A DNA stretch of 64,000 nucleotides from Minicystis rosea. Its GTDB lineage: Bacteria > Myxococcota_A > Polyangia > Polyangiales > Polyangiaceae. The translations under genes and the position numbers were made by a program. The stretch spans positions 5,935,573 to 5,999,572 of the forward strand of contig CP016211.1 in the NCBI GenBank assembly GCA_001931535.1, in the 5' to 3' direction. This document shows positions 55,842 through 64,000 of the stretch, in pieces. The stretch's first letter is position 1; each line of letters starts with the position of its first letter. The notes under the pieces were generated by a model, which ran no database searches, had not been told where the DNA came from, and saw only the letters and a list, made by a program, of their open reading frames with translations.

Positions 55842-56537
55842 TCACGCGTCCGGCTTCGGCGCAGGCTCGTTCGCGCGCGAGCGCCGCCGCGACAACCAGA
55901 AGGCGAGCGCCCCCGCCGAGAGGAGCGCGGCACCGACCGCGAAATAGACCGGGCGCTGCAGCGGGACGCTGGCCTGATCGGCGCGGTGGGCGGCTTCGCC
56001 CGTGCCCATCCGCAACGAAGGATCCTGCGTGAGCGCCGTGAGGATGTCGGAGAGGCCCTTGCGCATCGGCTCCGGCGCCGTCGCCCAATCGAGGTCGACG
56101 ATGGGTGAGACGGAAAAGGCGCCGTCCGCCGTGCGCGCGAACCCCGAGCGCTGGTTCACTTCGTAGTCGCAACCGGCACCCGCGACACGGAGGCGAACCA
56201 GCCCCGCGGGACACGCGACGGCCTCGATTTCACGGCCGATCCGAGTCGACGCGCCCTTCGCCCAAGCGAGCGCCTTCTCGTCGCACAAGCCATGGAGAGG
56301 CGCCCGAGCGGATCCTGTCGGCGACGCGGAGGAGGGCGGCGATGCGGAGGACGACGCCGATGCTGCGGGAGCTTTTGCCGAGGCCGGAGGCGCGGCGGAC
56401 GAGGCCGGCGGTGCTGCGGCGGAGGCTGTTGCCGACGCGGAGGATGGAGGCGCCGTGAGATCAGCACGCGCGACCAACGAAGTGCTGAGCAACACGATGA
56501 CCGTGGCGCATCGGATCGGGATCGCACGTCGAGACAT
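55842..56537 (-). CDS. Exported protein with Pro/Ala/Ser-rich linker and C-terminal anchor (hypothetical)
   Basis: The 231-residue protein starts at ATG 56535-56537, with TAGCTT 7 nt upstream on its strand (56545-56550). A signal peptide (IRCATVIVLLSTSLVARA) is followed by ~55 residues of Ala/Pro/Ser linker, a ~110-residue Cys-containing domain (HGLCDEKALAW, EAVACPAGLV, AGCDYEV), and a C-terminal hydrophobic helix followed by RRRSR. The C-terminal anchor resembles the sorting ends of myxobacterial surface proteins. No enzymatic family was recognised. Confidence 0.55.
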   Translation of the reverse strand: MSRRAIPIRCATVIVLLSTSLVARADLTAPPSSASATASAAAPPASSAAPPASAKAPAASASSSASPPSSASPTGSARAPLHGLCDEKALAWAKGASTRIGREIEAVACPAGLVRLRVAGAGCDYEVNQRSGFARTADGAFSVSPIVDLDWATAPEPMRKGLSDILTALTQDPSLRMGTGEAAHRADQASVPLQRPVYFAVGAALLSAGALAFWLSRRRSRANEPAPKPDA

Positions 56538-56619
56538 CGACTCGAAGCTAGCAGCATCGCGCGCGGCCTGTAAACCGGCGGAGCCCACGCCCCCGCGCAC
56601 CTGTGATAGGACGCGTGCG

Positions 56620-57294
56620 ATGAGCGTTTCCGTGATCCTCGCTGCGTACGACGAAGCCGCGACCATCGGCGACGTGGTGCGCGGGTGCCGCGAGCACACG
56701 AAGGATCTCGCGGAGGTGATCGTCGTCGACGACGGCTCGCGCGACGCGACCGCCGACATCGCGGAGGCGACGGGCGCGCGCGTGATCCGCCTGCCCGAGA
56801 ACCGCGGCAAGGGCGTGGCCATCCGCCGTGGGATCGAGGCGGCGGGCGGCGACATCCTCCTCTTCCTCGACGCCGATGGACAGGATGATCCGCGGGAGAT
56901 CCCGCGTGTGCTCGGGGCCTTCGATCATGGGGTGGACATGGTCGTGGGATCGCGCTTCCTCGGGCGCTTCGAGCCGGGTGCGATCACGTCGCTGAACCGC
57001 GCGGGGAACCTCGGGCTCACGGCGGTCGTCAACGTGCTCTTCGGCGTGCGCCTCTCGGACACGCAGGCCGGCTTCCGCGCGGTGCGAAGGGGCGCGGTGG
57101 AGCGGGCGCGGCTCTCCGCCAATCGATACGACATCGAGGTCGATCTGCTGCTGTCGGTGCTGCGCGGCGGAGGGCGCGTGGTGGAGGCGCCGGTCTCGCG
57201 CGCGCCGCGCCGCCACGGCCGGAGCAGCCTCGACTCGTTCCGCGACGGGACGCGGATCCTCCTGCGCATTCTGCGGAAGCGCTTCGAGGCCTGA
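56620..57294 (+). CDS. GT2 family glycosyltransferase (DPM-like)
   Basis: The 224-residue protein starts at ATG 56620, 7 nt after TAGGAC (56607-56612). It has the GT2 core: VILAAYDEAATIGD, VIVVDDGSRDAT, LPENRGKGVAIRRG and LFLDADGQDDP (DxD). LNRAGNLGLTAVVNVLFG and DTQAGFR indicate the polyprenyl-phosphate-mannose/glucosyltransferase-like subgroup, without obvious membrane helices. It is coupled to the next gene through TGATG and probably contributes to a cell-surface glycan. Confidence 0.85.
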   Translation: MSVSVILAAYDEAATIGDVVRGCREHTKDLAEVIVVDDGSRDATADIAEATGARVIRLPENRGKGVAIRRGIEAAGGDILLFLDADGQDDPREIPRVLGAFDHGVDMVVGSRFLGRFEPGAITSLNRAGNLGLTAVVNVLFGVRLSDTQAGFRAVRRGAVERARLSANRYDIEVDLLLSVLRGGGRVVEAPVSRAPRRHGRSSLDSFRDGTRILLRILRKRFEA

Positions 57295-58403
57295 TGGCGG
57301 CCGAGCGGCTCGTCGTCCACGCCGTCGGCGTGAGGCCCAACTACGTCAAAGCGAGCGCGGTGCTGCGCGCCACGCGTGCCCTGCCGCGCACGCGCAACGT
57401 CCTCGTGGACACCGGGCAGCACTACGATGCGTCGCTGCGAGACGCGCTGTACGAGGATCTACGCCTCGATCCGCCGGACTATCACCTCGCCGTCGGATCG
57501 GCCTCGCACGCGCGCCAGACGGCGGCTGTGATGGTGGCCTTCGAGGACGTGCTGCTCGGCGCGCGCCCCGACGCGGTGGTGGTGTACGGCGACGTCAACT
57601 CGACGGTCGCGTGCGCGCTCACCGCGGCCAAGCTCGGGGTGCCGGTGGTGCACGTGGAGGCGGGGCTGCGTGCATACGATCGATCGATGCCGGAGGAGAT
57701 CAACCGCGTCGTCACCGACGGCGTGTCGGATCTGCTGCTCGCGCCCTCCGCCGACGCGGCGACGAACCTGCTGCGTGAAGGCGCGGCGCCCGAGCGCGTG
57801 AAGGTCGTCGGCAACGTGATGGTCGACGCGCTCCTCGAAGCGCTCCCGCGCGCGCTCGAGCGGGACGTGCTCCACCGCTTCGATCTGAAGCCCGAAGCGT
57901 ACGCGCTCTGCACGCTGCACCGGGCTCACAACGTCGATCACAGCGGGGAGATGGATCGCATCCTCGTCGCGCTGGAGCAGATCCAACGGACGATGCCCGT
58001 GCTCTTTCCGGTGCATCCGCGCACGCGGGTCGTCCTCGAAGCGTCGGGCCGCCTCGCTCATCTCCAGGCGCTGCCGGGCCTGCGCCTCTGCGAGCCGCTC
58101 GGCTATCTCGATTTCGTGGGCGCGGAGGCGCGCGCGCGCGTGGTGCTGAGCGACAGCGGCGGCGTGCAGGAAGAGACGAGCACGCTGGGCGTGCCCTGCG
58201 TCACGCTGCGCGAGCGAACGGAGCGCCCGGTGACGGTGTCGCAAGGCACGAGCGAGCTTGCGGGGACGAGCCCGGAGCGGATCCTCGCGGCGTTCGGACG
58301 CGCGCTCGAGCGCGCGAGAGAGCCGGCGAAGATCGAGGGTTGGGATGGCCATGCGGGGCCGCGCGCGGCGCAGGCGATCGAGGCGTTGCTCGGCGGCGGA
58401 TGA
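57294..58403 (+). CDS. wecB: UDP-N-acetylglucosamine 2-epimerase (non-hydrolysing)
   Basis: The 369-residue protein starts at ATG 57294, whose A is the last base of the preceding TGA. WecB motifs: GVRPNYVKA, DTGQHYD, VVYGDVNST, HVEAGLRA, PEEINR, LCTLHRAHNVD, SDSGGVQEE and PCVTLRERTERP. WecB converts UDP-GlcNAc to UDP-ManNAc, used in surface polysaccharides. The Arg of HRaeN is partly changed (HRAHNV) but the core is intact. With the coupled GT2 it suggests ManNAc-containing glycan synthesis. Confidence 0.9.
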   Translation: MAAERLVVHAVGVRPNYVKASAVLRATRALPRTRNVLVDTGQHYDASLRDALYEDLRLDPPDYHLAVGSASHARQTAAVMVAFEDVLLGARPDAVVVYGDVNSTVACALTAAKLGVPVVHVEAGLRAYDRSMPEEINRVVTDGVSDLLLAPSADAATNLLREGAAPERVKVVGNVMVDALLEALPRALERDVLHRFDLKPEAYALCTLHRAHNVDHSGEMDRILVALEQIQRTMPVLFPVHPRTRVVLEASGRLAHLQALPGLRLCEPLGYLDFVGAEARARVVLSDSGGVQEETSTLGVPCVTLRERTERPVTVSQGTSELAGTSPERILAAFGRALERAREPAKIEGWDGHAGPRAAQAIEALLGGG

Positions 58404-58440
58404 CGTGAGGCTCACTCCGGCGATGTGATCGATCGGCGAA

Positions 58441-59049
58441 TCAGGCCTCGCTCGCGCGCCCAAACGTCACGATCTCGACGCCAGGCACCTCGCGTACCGC
58501 ACGCCTTTGCAGAATGCGGAGCGCCGAGACATCGGCCGGCAGCCGGTCCGCCTCGCTCGGGCTGATCGACAGGACGAGGCGGCCACGCGGCGAGAGCCGC
58601 GCGAGGGCACCTTCGGCGATCTGCGCGAGGAACGCCGCGCGGGTGCGCGCGAACAGAGGCTGCGTCGCGCGGTACAGGACGTTGGACAAGAGGGCGCTGC
58701 GCAGCACCGTGCTCGTCGCGAGGCGCGAGAGCTCCGTCTCGCCGGCTCGCTGCGGTGGGTTGAACGCGACCACGTCGTAGGCGCCGACCGTCGCGGCGTA
58801 GAGGTCCGAGTGGAACACGGCGACGTCGACGCCGTTCCGCGCGGCGTTTTGCGCGGCCAGCGCGAGCGCCCGCGGGCTCACGTCGACGGCGTCCACGACC
58901 GTCCCGCGCTTGGCGAGGTACACCGCCACGTAGCCCGTCCCCGTGCCGAGATCCAACGCGCGCCGCGGCCGCCCCTCCGCCGCCGCCTCCGCGAGCGCCA
59001 CGGTGTCCTCGCGAACCGGGCACACGCCGAGGGCTCCCGCAATCTCCAC
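58441..59049 (-). CDS. Class I SAM-dependent methyltransferase
   Basis: The 202-residue protein begins at GTG 59047-59049 and carries ALDLGTGTGYVAVYLAK (SAM loop), VDAVDVSPRAL and FNPPQ in place of NPPY of N5-glutamine/adenine methyltransferases (HemK/PrmC-like). The Gln for Tyr at the motif end is a deviation. The TAGGAT hexamer (minus strand, 59056-59061) is 6 nt before the start, suggesting a leaderless message. The substrate is not predictable; it stands alone, converging on wecB. Confidence 0.75.
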   Translation of the reverse strand: MEIAGALGVCPVREDTVALAEAAAEGRPRRALDLGTGTGYVAVYLAKRGTVVDAVDVSPRALALAAQNAARNGVDVAVFHSDLYAATVGAYDVVAFNPPQRAGETELSRLATSTVLRSALLSNVLYRATQPLFARTRAAFLAQIAEGALARLSPRGRLVLSISPSEADRLPADVSALRILQRRAVREVPGVEIVTFGRASEA

Positions 59050-59102
59050 GCGGGCATCCTAGCACCTCGCGTGTTCTCACCGCGGCGCGGCTTCGGAGCG
59101 GC

Positions 59103-59900
59103 TCACACGCGAGGATCGAGCGCGCGGAACGAGGTCCGCTCCGCCACCGCGTCGATCGCGCGGCGGAGCGCGGGCGACATCAACGCGTCCATCTCGGGAT
59201 CGGATTGGCCCGGGTGGCAGAGCACCTCCGTCACGCCGTGATCGAGGCGGGAGAGGACGCGCCGCCACGCATTCACGTCGAGCCGCCCGCTCGCCGCGAT
59301 GCCTCGACATGGGACCAGGCGCGGCGTGTCCATGGCGCGCACACCGCGCGCCTCGCGTTTGGCGAGCCACCACAAGATCGATGTCTTGGCCGTCGGTCCG
59401 AGGCCGGCGAGCGACGGGGGCTCGTCGGGGACGCGGAGCCAGCGGATGGCGTGGCGCCGTGCGAGCCGCGACAGCATCGCGAGATAGCCGGGGAGGACGT
59501 GCAGGTGATAATGCGCGTTCAAATGGCTCGGAGCGAGGCCGTCGTCGAGGGCGCGCTCGATCTGTCGGTTGCACTCGCGCTCGACGTCGCTCGCGTGGAT
59601 GCCGCCGCGCGCCCAGCGCGAGACGAAGCGCGCGACGCTGCCGAGCAATCGCCCGCCATCGTCGACGAGGCTCGGCACGACGCCCGCGCCCGCGAGGGGC
59701 TCGCCTTCGAGCAGGTTCAAGTGGACGCCGCGATCGACGGGCGACGCGCGCAGCCGAGCAGCAGCCTCGCGATACGTGCCGCCGTTCGTGACCACCGACA
59801 CGCTGGTCACCACGCCGCGCTCGTACGCAGCTTCGATCGCCCGATCCCATGCCGGGCGCATGCCCATGTCATCCGCCGTGACGACGAGGCGAAGCCTCAT
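59103..59900 (-). CDS. YdjC/ChbG/HpnK-like deacetylase
   Basis: The 265-residue protein starts at ATG 59898-59900, overlapping the upstream stop (ATGA). TADDMGMRPAWDRAI, GVHLNLLEG, PSHLNAHYHLHVLP and LCHPGQSDPE are the YdjC/carbohydrate-deacetylase metal and catalytic motifs. HpnK is the hopanoid-locus relative and is paired with the B12-rSAM protein HpnJ. The coupling here to a B12-type rSAM gene mirrors that pair, so the two may act in sequence on a lipid or sugar. Confidence 0.8.
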   Translation of the reverse strand: MRLRLVVTADDMGMRPAWDRAIEAAYERGVVTSVSVVTNGGTYREAAARLRASPVDRGVHLNLLEGEPLAGAGVVPSLVDDGGRLLGSVARFVSRWARGGIHASDVERECNRQIERALDDGLAPSHLNAHYHLHVLPGYLAMLSRLARRHAIRWLRVPDEPPSLAGLGPTAKTSILWWLAKREARGVRAMDTPRLVPCRGIAASGRLDVNAWRRVLSRLDHGVTEVLCHPGQSDPEMDALMSPALRRAIDAVAERTSFRALDPRV

Positions 59901-61318
59901 GCATCCAGCACCCACGATCGCACGAACGTCCCTGCCTGCCGCGCGAGCGTCCAGATGTGCCGAGGCTCCACCCTGCGCGCGACACGGCGGGCCACGCGCG
60001 GGCGCAGGTAGAACTCGAGGTACGCGCGCTTGCGCCAGCGCTGCAGCTCGTCCGCCGAGAGCTCGGGCGTCGAGATGATGGGCGTGTTGAGCTCGTGCCG
60101 ATCCCACGACGTCGCGATCGGGAGCGAGCCGCTCTTCACCGCCTGCTCGCGGAACGTGGTCCCGGGCAGCGGCGTCGCGGCGTAGAACTGCGCCCAGTCC
60201 GGATCGATCTCCTTCGCGTAGTCGATGGTGCGGCGGATCGTCTCCGGCGTCTCGCCGGGGAGCCCGAGGATGAAGTGCCCGAGCGTCGAGATGCCGGCCG
60301 CCTTCACGTTCGCGATCGCGACCCGCCCCTGCTCCACCGTCGTCCCCTTGCGGACGCGATCGAGGATCTCCTGCACGCCCGACTCGATGCCGAACGCGAT
60401 CCCGTTGCAGCCTGCGTCGCGCATGATGGCCGCGAGATCGGCGTCGATCGAATCGACGCGCGAGTTGCTCATCCAGTTGAAGTCGAGCTTGCGGCGGACG
60501 ATCTCGCGGCACACGTCGACCACGAACGCGCGGTCGAGCGTGAAAGTGTCGGACCACATCACGATGTCGCGTACGGTGCCGCGGCGGAGGATGCTCTCGA
60601 TCTCGTCGACGACCTTCTCGGGCGTGCGCCGGCGGAGCTTCTTGCCGTAGTAGAGCGGCGCGGTGCAGTACGTACAGTGGTGCGGACAGCCGCGCGTCGG
60701 GACGACCAGCGTGTACGGCCGGTTGAAGATGGGGAGGAAGTAGTCCTCCTCCGGGAGGAGGTCGCGCGCGGGAGGCGGGAGCGCGTCCAGATCCGGCTCG
60801 AAGGCGCGGTCGGCATTGTGGACGATGGCGTCGCCGTTGCGAAACGTGAGGCCCGGAATCGACGAGAGATCACCCCCGTCCGAGAGGCGCGCCACCAGAT
60901 CGGCGACGGTCCATTCCGGCTCGCCGCGCACCACGGAGTGGAGGCGCGAACCGCGCAGCGTCTCCTCGGGGGTCGCGGTCACGTGGACACCGATCGCCGT
61001 GAGGTGCGCCTTCGTCCACGTGGCGAGCTCGGCCACGGCGCGCACGTCCGACGGATAGGTCGGCGTCGAGACCGCCACGACCACGAGCTCGGGATCGAAC
61101 TTCCTCACCTCACGCGGCAGCGAGGCCACGGTCACGCGGGGACCGACGGCGTCGAGGATCCGCACCTGATGCCCCTCGGCGCGGAGCAAGCCGGCGATCG
61201 ACGGCAGGCTGACCGGCAGCATGCGGTACGCGTACGACGACAGCCGCTGCTCGCAGCGCCCCTCGCGAATGTAGCCGCGCCCTTCGGGTCCGGGTGGATT
61301 GTAGATGAGGACTCTCAT
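59897..61318 (-). CDS. B12-binding radical SAM protein (HpnJ-like)
   Basis: The 473-residue protein starts at ATG 61316-61318 (MRVLIYNPPG; the frame extends 6 codons further). A cobalamin-binding N-terminus (~1-150) is followed by VPTRGCPHHCTYCTAP (~209-216), SDTFTLDRAFVV, GIESGVQEILDRVRKGTT and GHFILGLPGET, typical for B12-rSAM enzymes of the HpnJ/BchE group. The C-terminus is basic (RPRVARRVARRVEPRH). The likely role is a methyl- or ring-forming step on a lipid or sugar with the coupled YdjC-like protein; the relation to HpnJ is by pattern only. Confidence 0.75.
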   Translation of the reverse strand: MRVLIYNPPGPEGRGYIREGRCEQRLSSYAYRMLPVSLPSIAGLLRAEGHQVRILDAVGPRVTVASLPREVRKFDPELVVVAVSTPTYPSDVRAVAELATWTKAHLTAIGVHVTATPEETLRGSRLHSVVRGEPEWTVADLVARLSDGGDLSSIPGLTFRNGDAIVHNADRAFEPDLDALPPPARDLLPEEDYFLPIFNRPYTLVVPTRGCPHHCTYCTAPLYYGKKLRRRTPEKVVDEIESILRRGTVRDIVMWSDTFTLDRAFVVDVCREIVRRKLDFNWMSNSRVDSIDADLAAIMRDAGCNGIAFGIESGVQEILDRVRKGTTVEQGRVAIANVKAAGISTLGHFILGLPGETPETIRRTIDYAKEIDPDWAQFYAATPLPGTTFREQAVKSGSLPIATSWDRHELNTPIISTPELSADELQRWRKRAYLEFYLRPRVARRVARRVEPRHIWTLARQAGTFVRSWVLDA

Positions 61319-61443
61319 GTGCTGCCGTCGGGCCACCTCGATCGGTGGCCCGTCGATCGACGATAACCGCGAACCTCATCGGTGCGGCGAAAAAACGGCG
61401 ATGTGGCCAGCCACTCCGAAGAGCGTGTGACAGCAAGCCGCCG

Positions 61444-62523
61444 TCATCGGTGCGGCATGCGATCGCAATCGTACCGGGGGAGCTCCACGGCGTCGAAGAG
61501 CCCGAGCTCGCGGAGCCACGCGATCCATCGCCTGCGGGGCGGGCTCGCTTCAGGGTCGGCGATCCAGCCTGAATCGAAGAGCGGTTTTTCGGCGGAGCCG
61601 AATCGAGCGCCCGCGCGGAACAGCTCCCGAATGTGCATGCACGAGGAGGTCCCGCTCGCGCATCGCGCGAAGCTCGGCCTCGGTCTTCGGGTTGTCATCG
61701 CCCGGTTGGCACTCGAGCACGTGCACGGGTCCGATCAGGTATAGAAAGCAAACTCGCGAGTGTCCGGATCGACCGCGAGGTTGCCGTGCGAGGTCATGCG
61801 CACGCCGCGACTGCCCCTCACCTGATGATAGTTGCAGGGATCGAAGAGGAGTATGTCGCCGAGCTCGAGCTCATAGTCTGCCCGCGGCACGCCCGCGAGC
61901 AGCTTCGCCACGGGCTCGACCTCGTGGGCGGCGGAACACCGCGAAGCCCCCCTCGTCGGGGACGCCGAGGAAGATGTTGAAGCTGATCCGTCGCGCAAAG
62001 CGGGAGAGGCTGGTGAGCCAGTCGCCCTGGAACGTGTCGACGTGCGCGGCCTGGAGATCGTTGTCCTCGAGGCTCAAGATGAGATCGGAGTGGTAGGGCT
62101 TACCGTCGGCAGCCAAATGCTCGATCGCGGGAACGCACGTCCACCCCGCGGCCTCCCACTGGGCGCGGATCGTGTCGAGCGGATCCGGGCCGCCGCGGAA
62201 CACCTCGCGCACGCGCGGCGCGTCACCGGGGACGAAGTCGAAGTAGCGGCTCAGATCGGGCCCGTGCATGAAGACGTCGAGCGGCTTGACCAGCACTTTG
62301 ACGAAGCAGGGGCCGAGCGGGAGATGGTTCTCCGGGAGGGCCTCCATCCTCGTCAGGAAGCGGCGCGAACCTCTTCACACCAGTCCGCCGGAAGGAACTT
62401 CGGGCCCCGCAGGTAAGGGACCTCGTCGGCGAGCAGGAGATCGATGCTTTCGGCCGTCACGGTGTGCGAGACGATGGGGGTCCACCGAGGCTCCGAGCCC
62501 ACCACGAGCGCTTCATGCATCAT
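61444..62523 (-). pseudogene. 2-oxoglutarate/Fe(II) oxygenase-like gene broken by about four frameshifts
   Basis: Read from ATG ~62520-62523, the frames line up into one ~345-residue protein: MHEALVVGSEPRW...FLPADWCEEVR, then EALPENHLPLGPCF, an HxD pair (AHVDTF) and an Fe-ligand His/2-OG Arg (YHQVRGSRGVRMTS), then LIGPVHVLECQPGDD and a C-terminal DAVELPRYDCDR. Single-base shifts near 62360 (one missing), 61933-61934 (one extra), ~61742 (one missing) and ~61632 (one extra) would restore it. The protein would be a cytosolic oxygenase. It is either a decaying gene or a poorly sequenced one. Confidence 0.65.
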
Positions 62524-62561
62524 TGTCGTTTATCACGGTCGCTTCCCCGGATCGACGCGGC

Positions 62562-64000
62562 TCACGGCGCCGGCCCGATCTCCAGTGCCCCGCGTTCGGG
62601 CCAAGAGTACACGAGGTAAGATTCGCGACCATCGTGCACCTGCGTACGTCGCGGATTGGAGGCCTCGAGCAGCCCGCGCCAGGCTGCGTTCCGGGGCCGG
62701 TCGGCGACGGCGTAGAGAGCGTCGCGCCGAATGACGTGGTCGCGCAACGAAACGATGTGCTCGAGCGCGCCGGCGCGGTAGACGCGTTCGATCTGGCCAT
62801 TGCGATCGCTCAGGCTCCGGGTCTCGTATTCCATGGCCTGGTTCACCAGGAGATAGGCATCCGACGCTCCCGCGCACCGATCGTCGCGCGCCAGATACGA
62901 AGTCGTGAAGAGCGGTTGTCCATGGAAGACACCGCTCTCCGCGAGCGCCGCCATCAAGCGGTGATTGGCCGCATGCTGCTCGATCTCCCGCCCCGACTGG
63001 CCCGCGAGCGCGACGAAGAGGGCCGAGGAGCCGGCGACGAGGATCGCGCTCACCGCTTCTCGGGAGCGAGCGAACGCGCCCGCAGCCGCGAACAGCCCGG
63101 TGACGGCGACCACGATTCGCAGCGGCGTCGGGAGAGCGATCAACGCGAGCGCGATGCCCGGCACCCAGCGGAAGCGCAGCGGCGAGGAGAGCGCGCTCGC
63201 GGCCAAAAGCGCGAGCAGCGGCATCGGAGCGAGGTAGTAGCGCGGCGAGGAGTCGAAGCCGAAGACACCGATCATCTGAAAGGCGCTCATGGCGCCGTAG
63301 ATGACGATCGTCGTGACGAAGAGAAGGATCGACGCGCGATTTCGGCGAAAAACACCGAAGAGCGCGGTCGCCGCGAGCATGGGAGAGCCCATCACCAGCG
63401 CGCCGCGAAGGTTGTCGACGACGGCGGCGAGCGACGGCGGATGCCAAGTCTTGATCGCCTCCGGTACGCCCTGAGAGTTCGGGAAGAGCGTGACCAGCCA
63501 AAGCGGGCTTCCGAAATAGAGACAGCCCAAGATCCAGTACGCGACGGGGAACACCGTGGCGGCGGCGAGGAAGCGAACATCGCGGCGCTCGCGAACATCC
63601 CACGCGAGAAACAAGAGCGTGACGGGGGCAAGCTCGTGCCGCAGAAACGGCAGGGCGCCGAGCGCCACCGCAGCAAGCCCGCGCCGGCCGGAGAAGTACA
63701 GGAACAGACTCAGGCACAAGAGGGTCGCGCCGTCGGAGTTGGGCACTCCGTTCGACGCGGCGATGGCCATGGTCACGCTCGTCGCAAGGGTCAGACCGGC
63801 GATGTTGGGGTGACCGATCTCGAGGTGCGCGGCCGCTCGAGAGACGAAGTACACGCCGAGCGCGGCGACGGCAGCGTGGGTGAAGAGGAAGCCGAACAGG
63901 CCGAGCTTCGCAGGCAGGTAATAGAGCAGGACGAGCAGCGGTTTGGCCTTGATGAAGAAGAACGTGGCCAAGAGCTCGTGATGAGCGATGCGCACCTGAT
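62562..64000 (-). CDS. Polytopic membrane protein, GT-C-like (5' end outside window)
   Basis: At least 478 residues continue past the window edge. About ten hydrophobic helices alternate with loops (KPLLVLLYYLPAKLG, FLYFSGRRGL), and a periplasmic C-terminal domain of ~140 residues ends in VYSWPERGALEIGP. The layout fits GT-C glycosyltransferases or ArnT/PMT-like enzymes that use polyprenyl-phosphate sugars. The catalytic Asp motif, usually near the N-terminus, is not in view, so the class is uncertain. It stands upstream of the oxygenase on the same strand, separated by about 40 bp. Confidence 0.55.
   Translation of the reverse strand, partial: QVRIAHHELLATFFFIKAKPLLVLLYYLPAKLGLFGFLFTHAAVAALGVYFVSRAAAHLEIGHPNIAGLTLATSVTMAIAASNGVPNSDGATLLCLSLFLYFSGRRGLAAVALGALPFLRHELAPVTLLFLAWDVRERRDVRFLAAATVFPVAYWILGCLYFGSPLWLVTLFPNSQGVPEAIKTWHPPSLAAVVDNLRGALVMGSPMLAATALFGVFRRNRASILLFVTTIVIYGAMSAFQMIGVFGFDSSPRYYLAPMPLLALLAASALSSPLRFRWVPGIALALIALPTPLRIVVAVTGLFAAAGAFARSREAVSAILVAGSSALFVALAGQSGREIEQHAANHRLMAALAESGVFHGQPLFTTSYLARDDRCAGASDAYLLVNQAMEYETRSLSDRNGQIERVYRAGALEHIVSLRDHVIRRDALYAVADRPRNAAWRGLLEASNPRRTQVHDGRESYLVYSWPERGALEIGPAP

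Overview
The window is GC-rich, densely coded DNA with long Ser/Thr-kinase/ATPase/TPR proteins, many lipoproteins with Cys-rich or low-complexity N-termini, and a very large number of radical SAM (rSAM) enzymes. This style is typical of Myxococcota (myxobacteria, probably Polyangiales). That placement is an inference from gene content; no rRNA or tRNA marker was seen.

Left part (1-17 kb): the N-terminus of a TetR-type regulator; a translationally coupled pair made of a RiPP-maturation rSAM protein and a possible Ntn-hydrolase; a GNAT-like protein; a GH18-type lipoprotein whose frame is broken exactly at the lipobox; a PlsC-like acyltransferase; two tandem paralogous IgGFc-binding-like lipoproteins; small proteins; a DODA-type dioxygenase; a stand-alone sulfur-binding-domain (SBD)-like protein; a Cys-rich lipoprotein; and a divergent metallophosphatase / S1-P1 nuclease pair.

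Middle (17-29 kb): an operon of a FabH-like protein that has lost the catalytic Cys and His, followed by two giant paralogous kinase + degenerate cyclase + AAA ATPase + TPR proteins. Then come a single-pass membrane protein, an acyltransferase-3 protein and a DUF697-like membrane protein with a second frameshift.

Core of interest (29-54 kb): a compact His-Xaa-Ser RiPP locus (hxsD, a small HxsD-like protein, hxsB, hxsA, on the minus strand with ATGA/GTGA overlaps), whose precursor ends in twelve HGS repeats. It is followed by eight further rSAM proteins carrying about 13 rSAM-type domains. These include a two-domain protein with a B12-binding-type N-terminus, another two-domain protein, a three-domain fusion, a protein whose N-terminal rSAM half looks degenerate, and two proteins with a DUF483-like CC motif (one fused to an atypical rSAM domain). 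A three-gene glycoside hydrolase block (GH1, GH113-like, GH172/DUF2961) interrupts the array. No substrate for the array is evident; two short ORFs are weak candidates. I regard this array as the best candidate for an undescribed system.

Right part (54-64 kb): an HTTM-like membrane protein with a coupled partner, a Pro/Ala/Ser-rich exported protein, a GT2 glycosyltransferase coupled to a UDP-GlcNAc 2-epimerase (wecB), a methyltransferase, a B12-type rSAM protein coupled to a YdjC/HpnK-like deacetylase, a 2-oxoglutarate oxygenase gene broken by about four frameshifts, and a polytopic membrane protein cut by the window edge.

A recurring TAGnnT-like hexamer lies 6-12 nt before many start codons that lack a Shine-Dalgarno sequence, which suggests leaderless transcription. 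Several single-base disruptions (positions about 5945, 28775 and four in 61.6-62.4 kb) could be real decay or base-calling errors, so those genes should be read with care.
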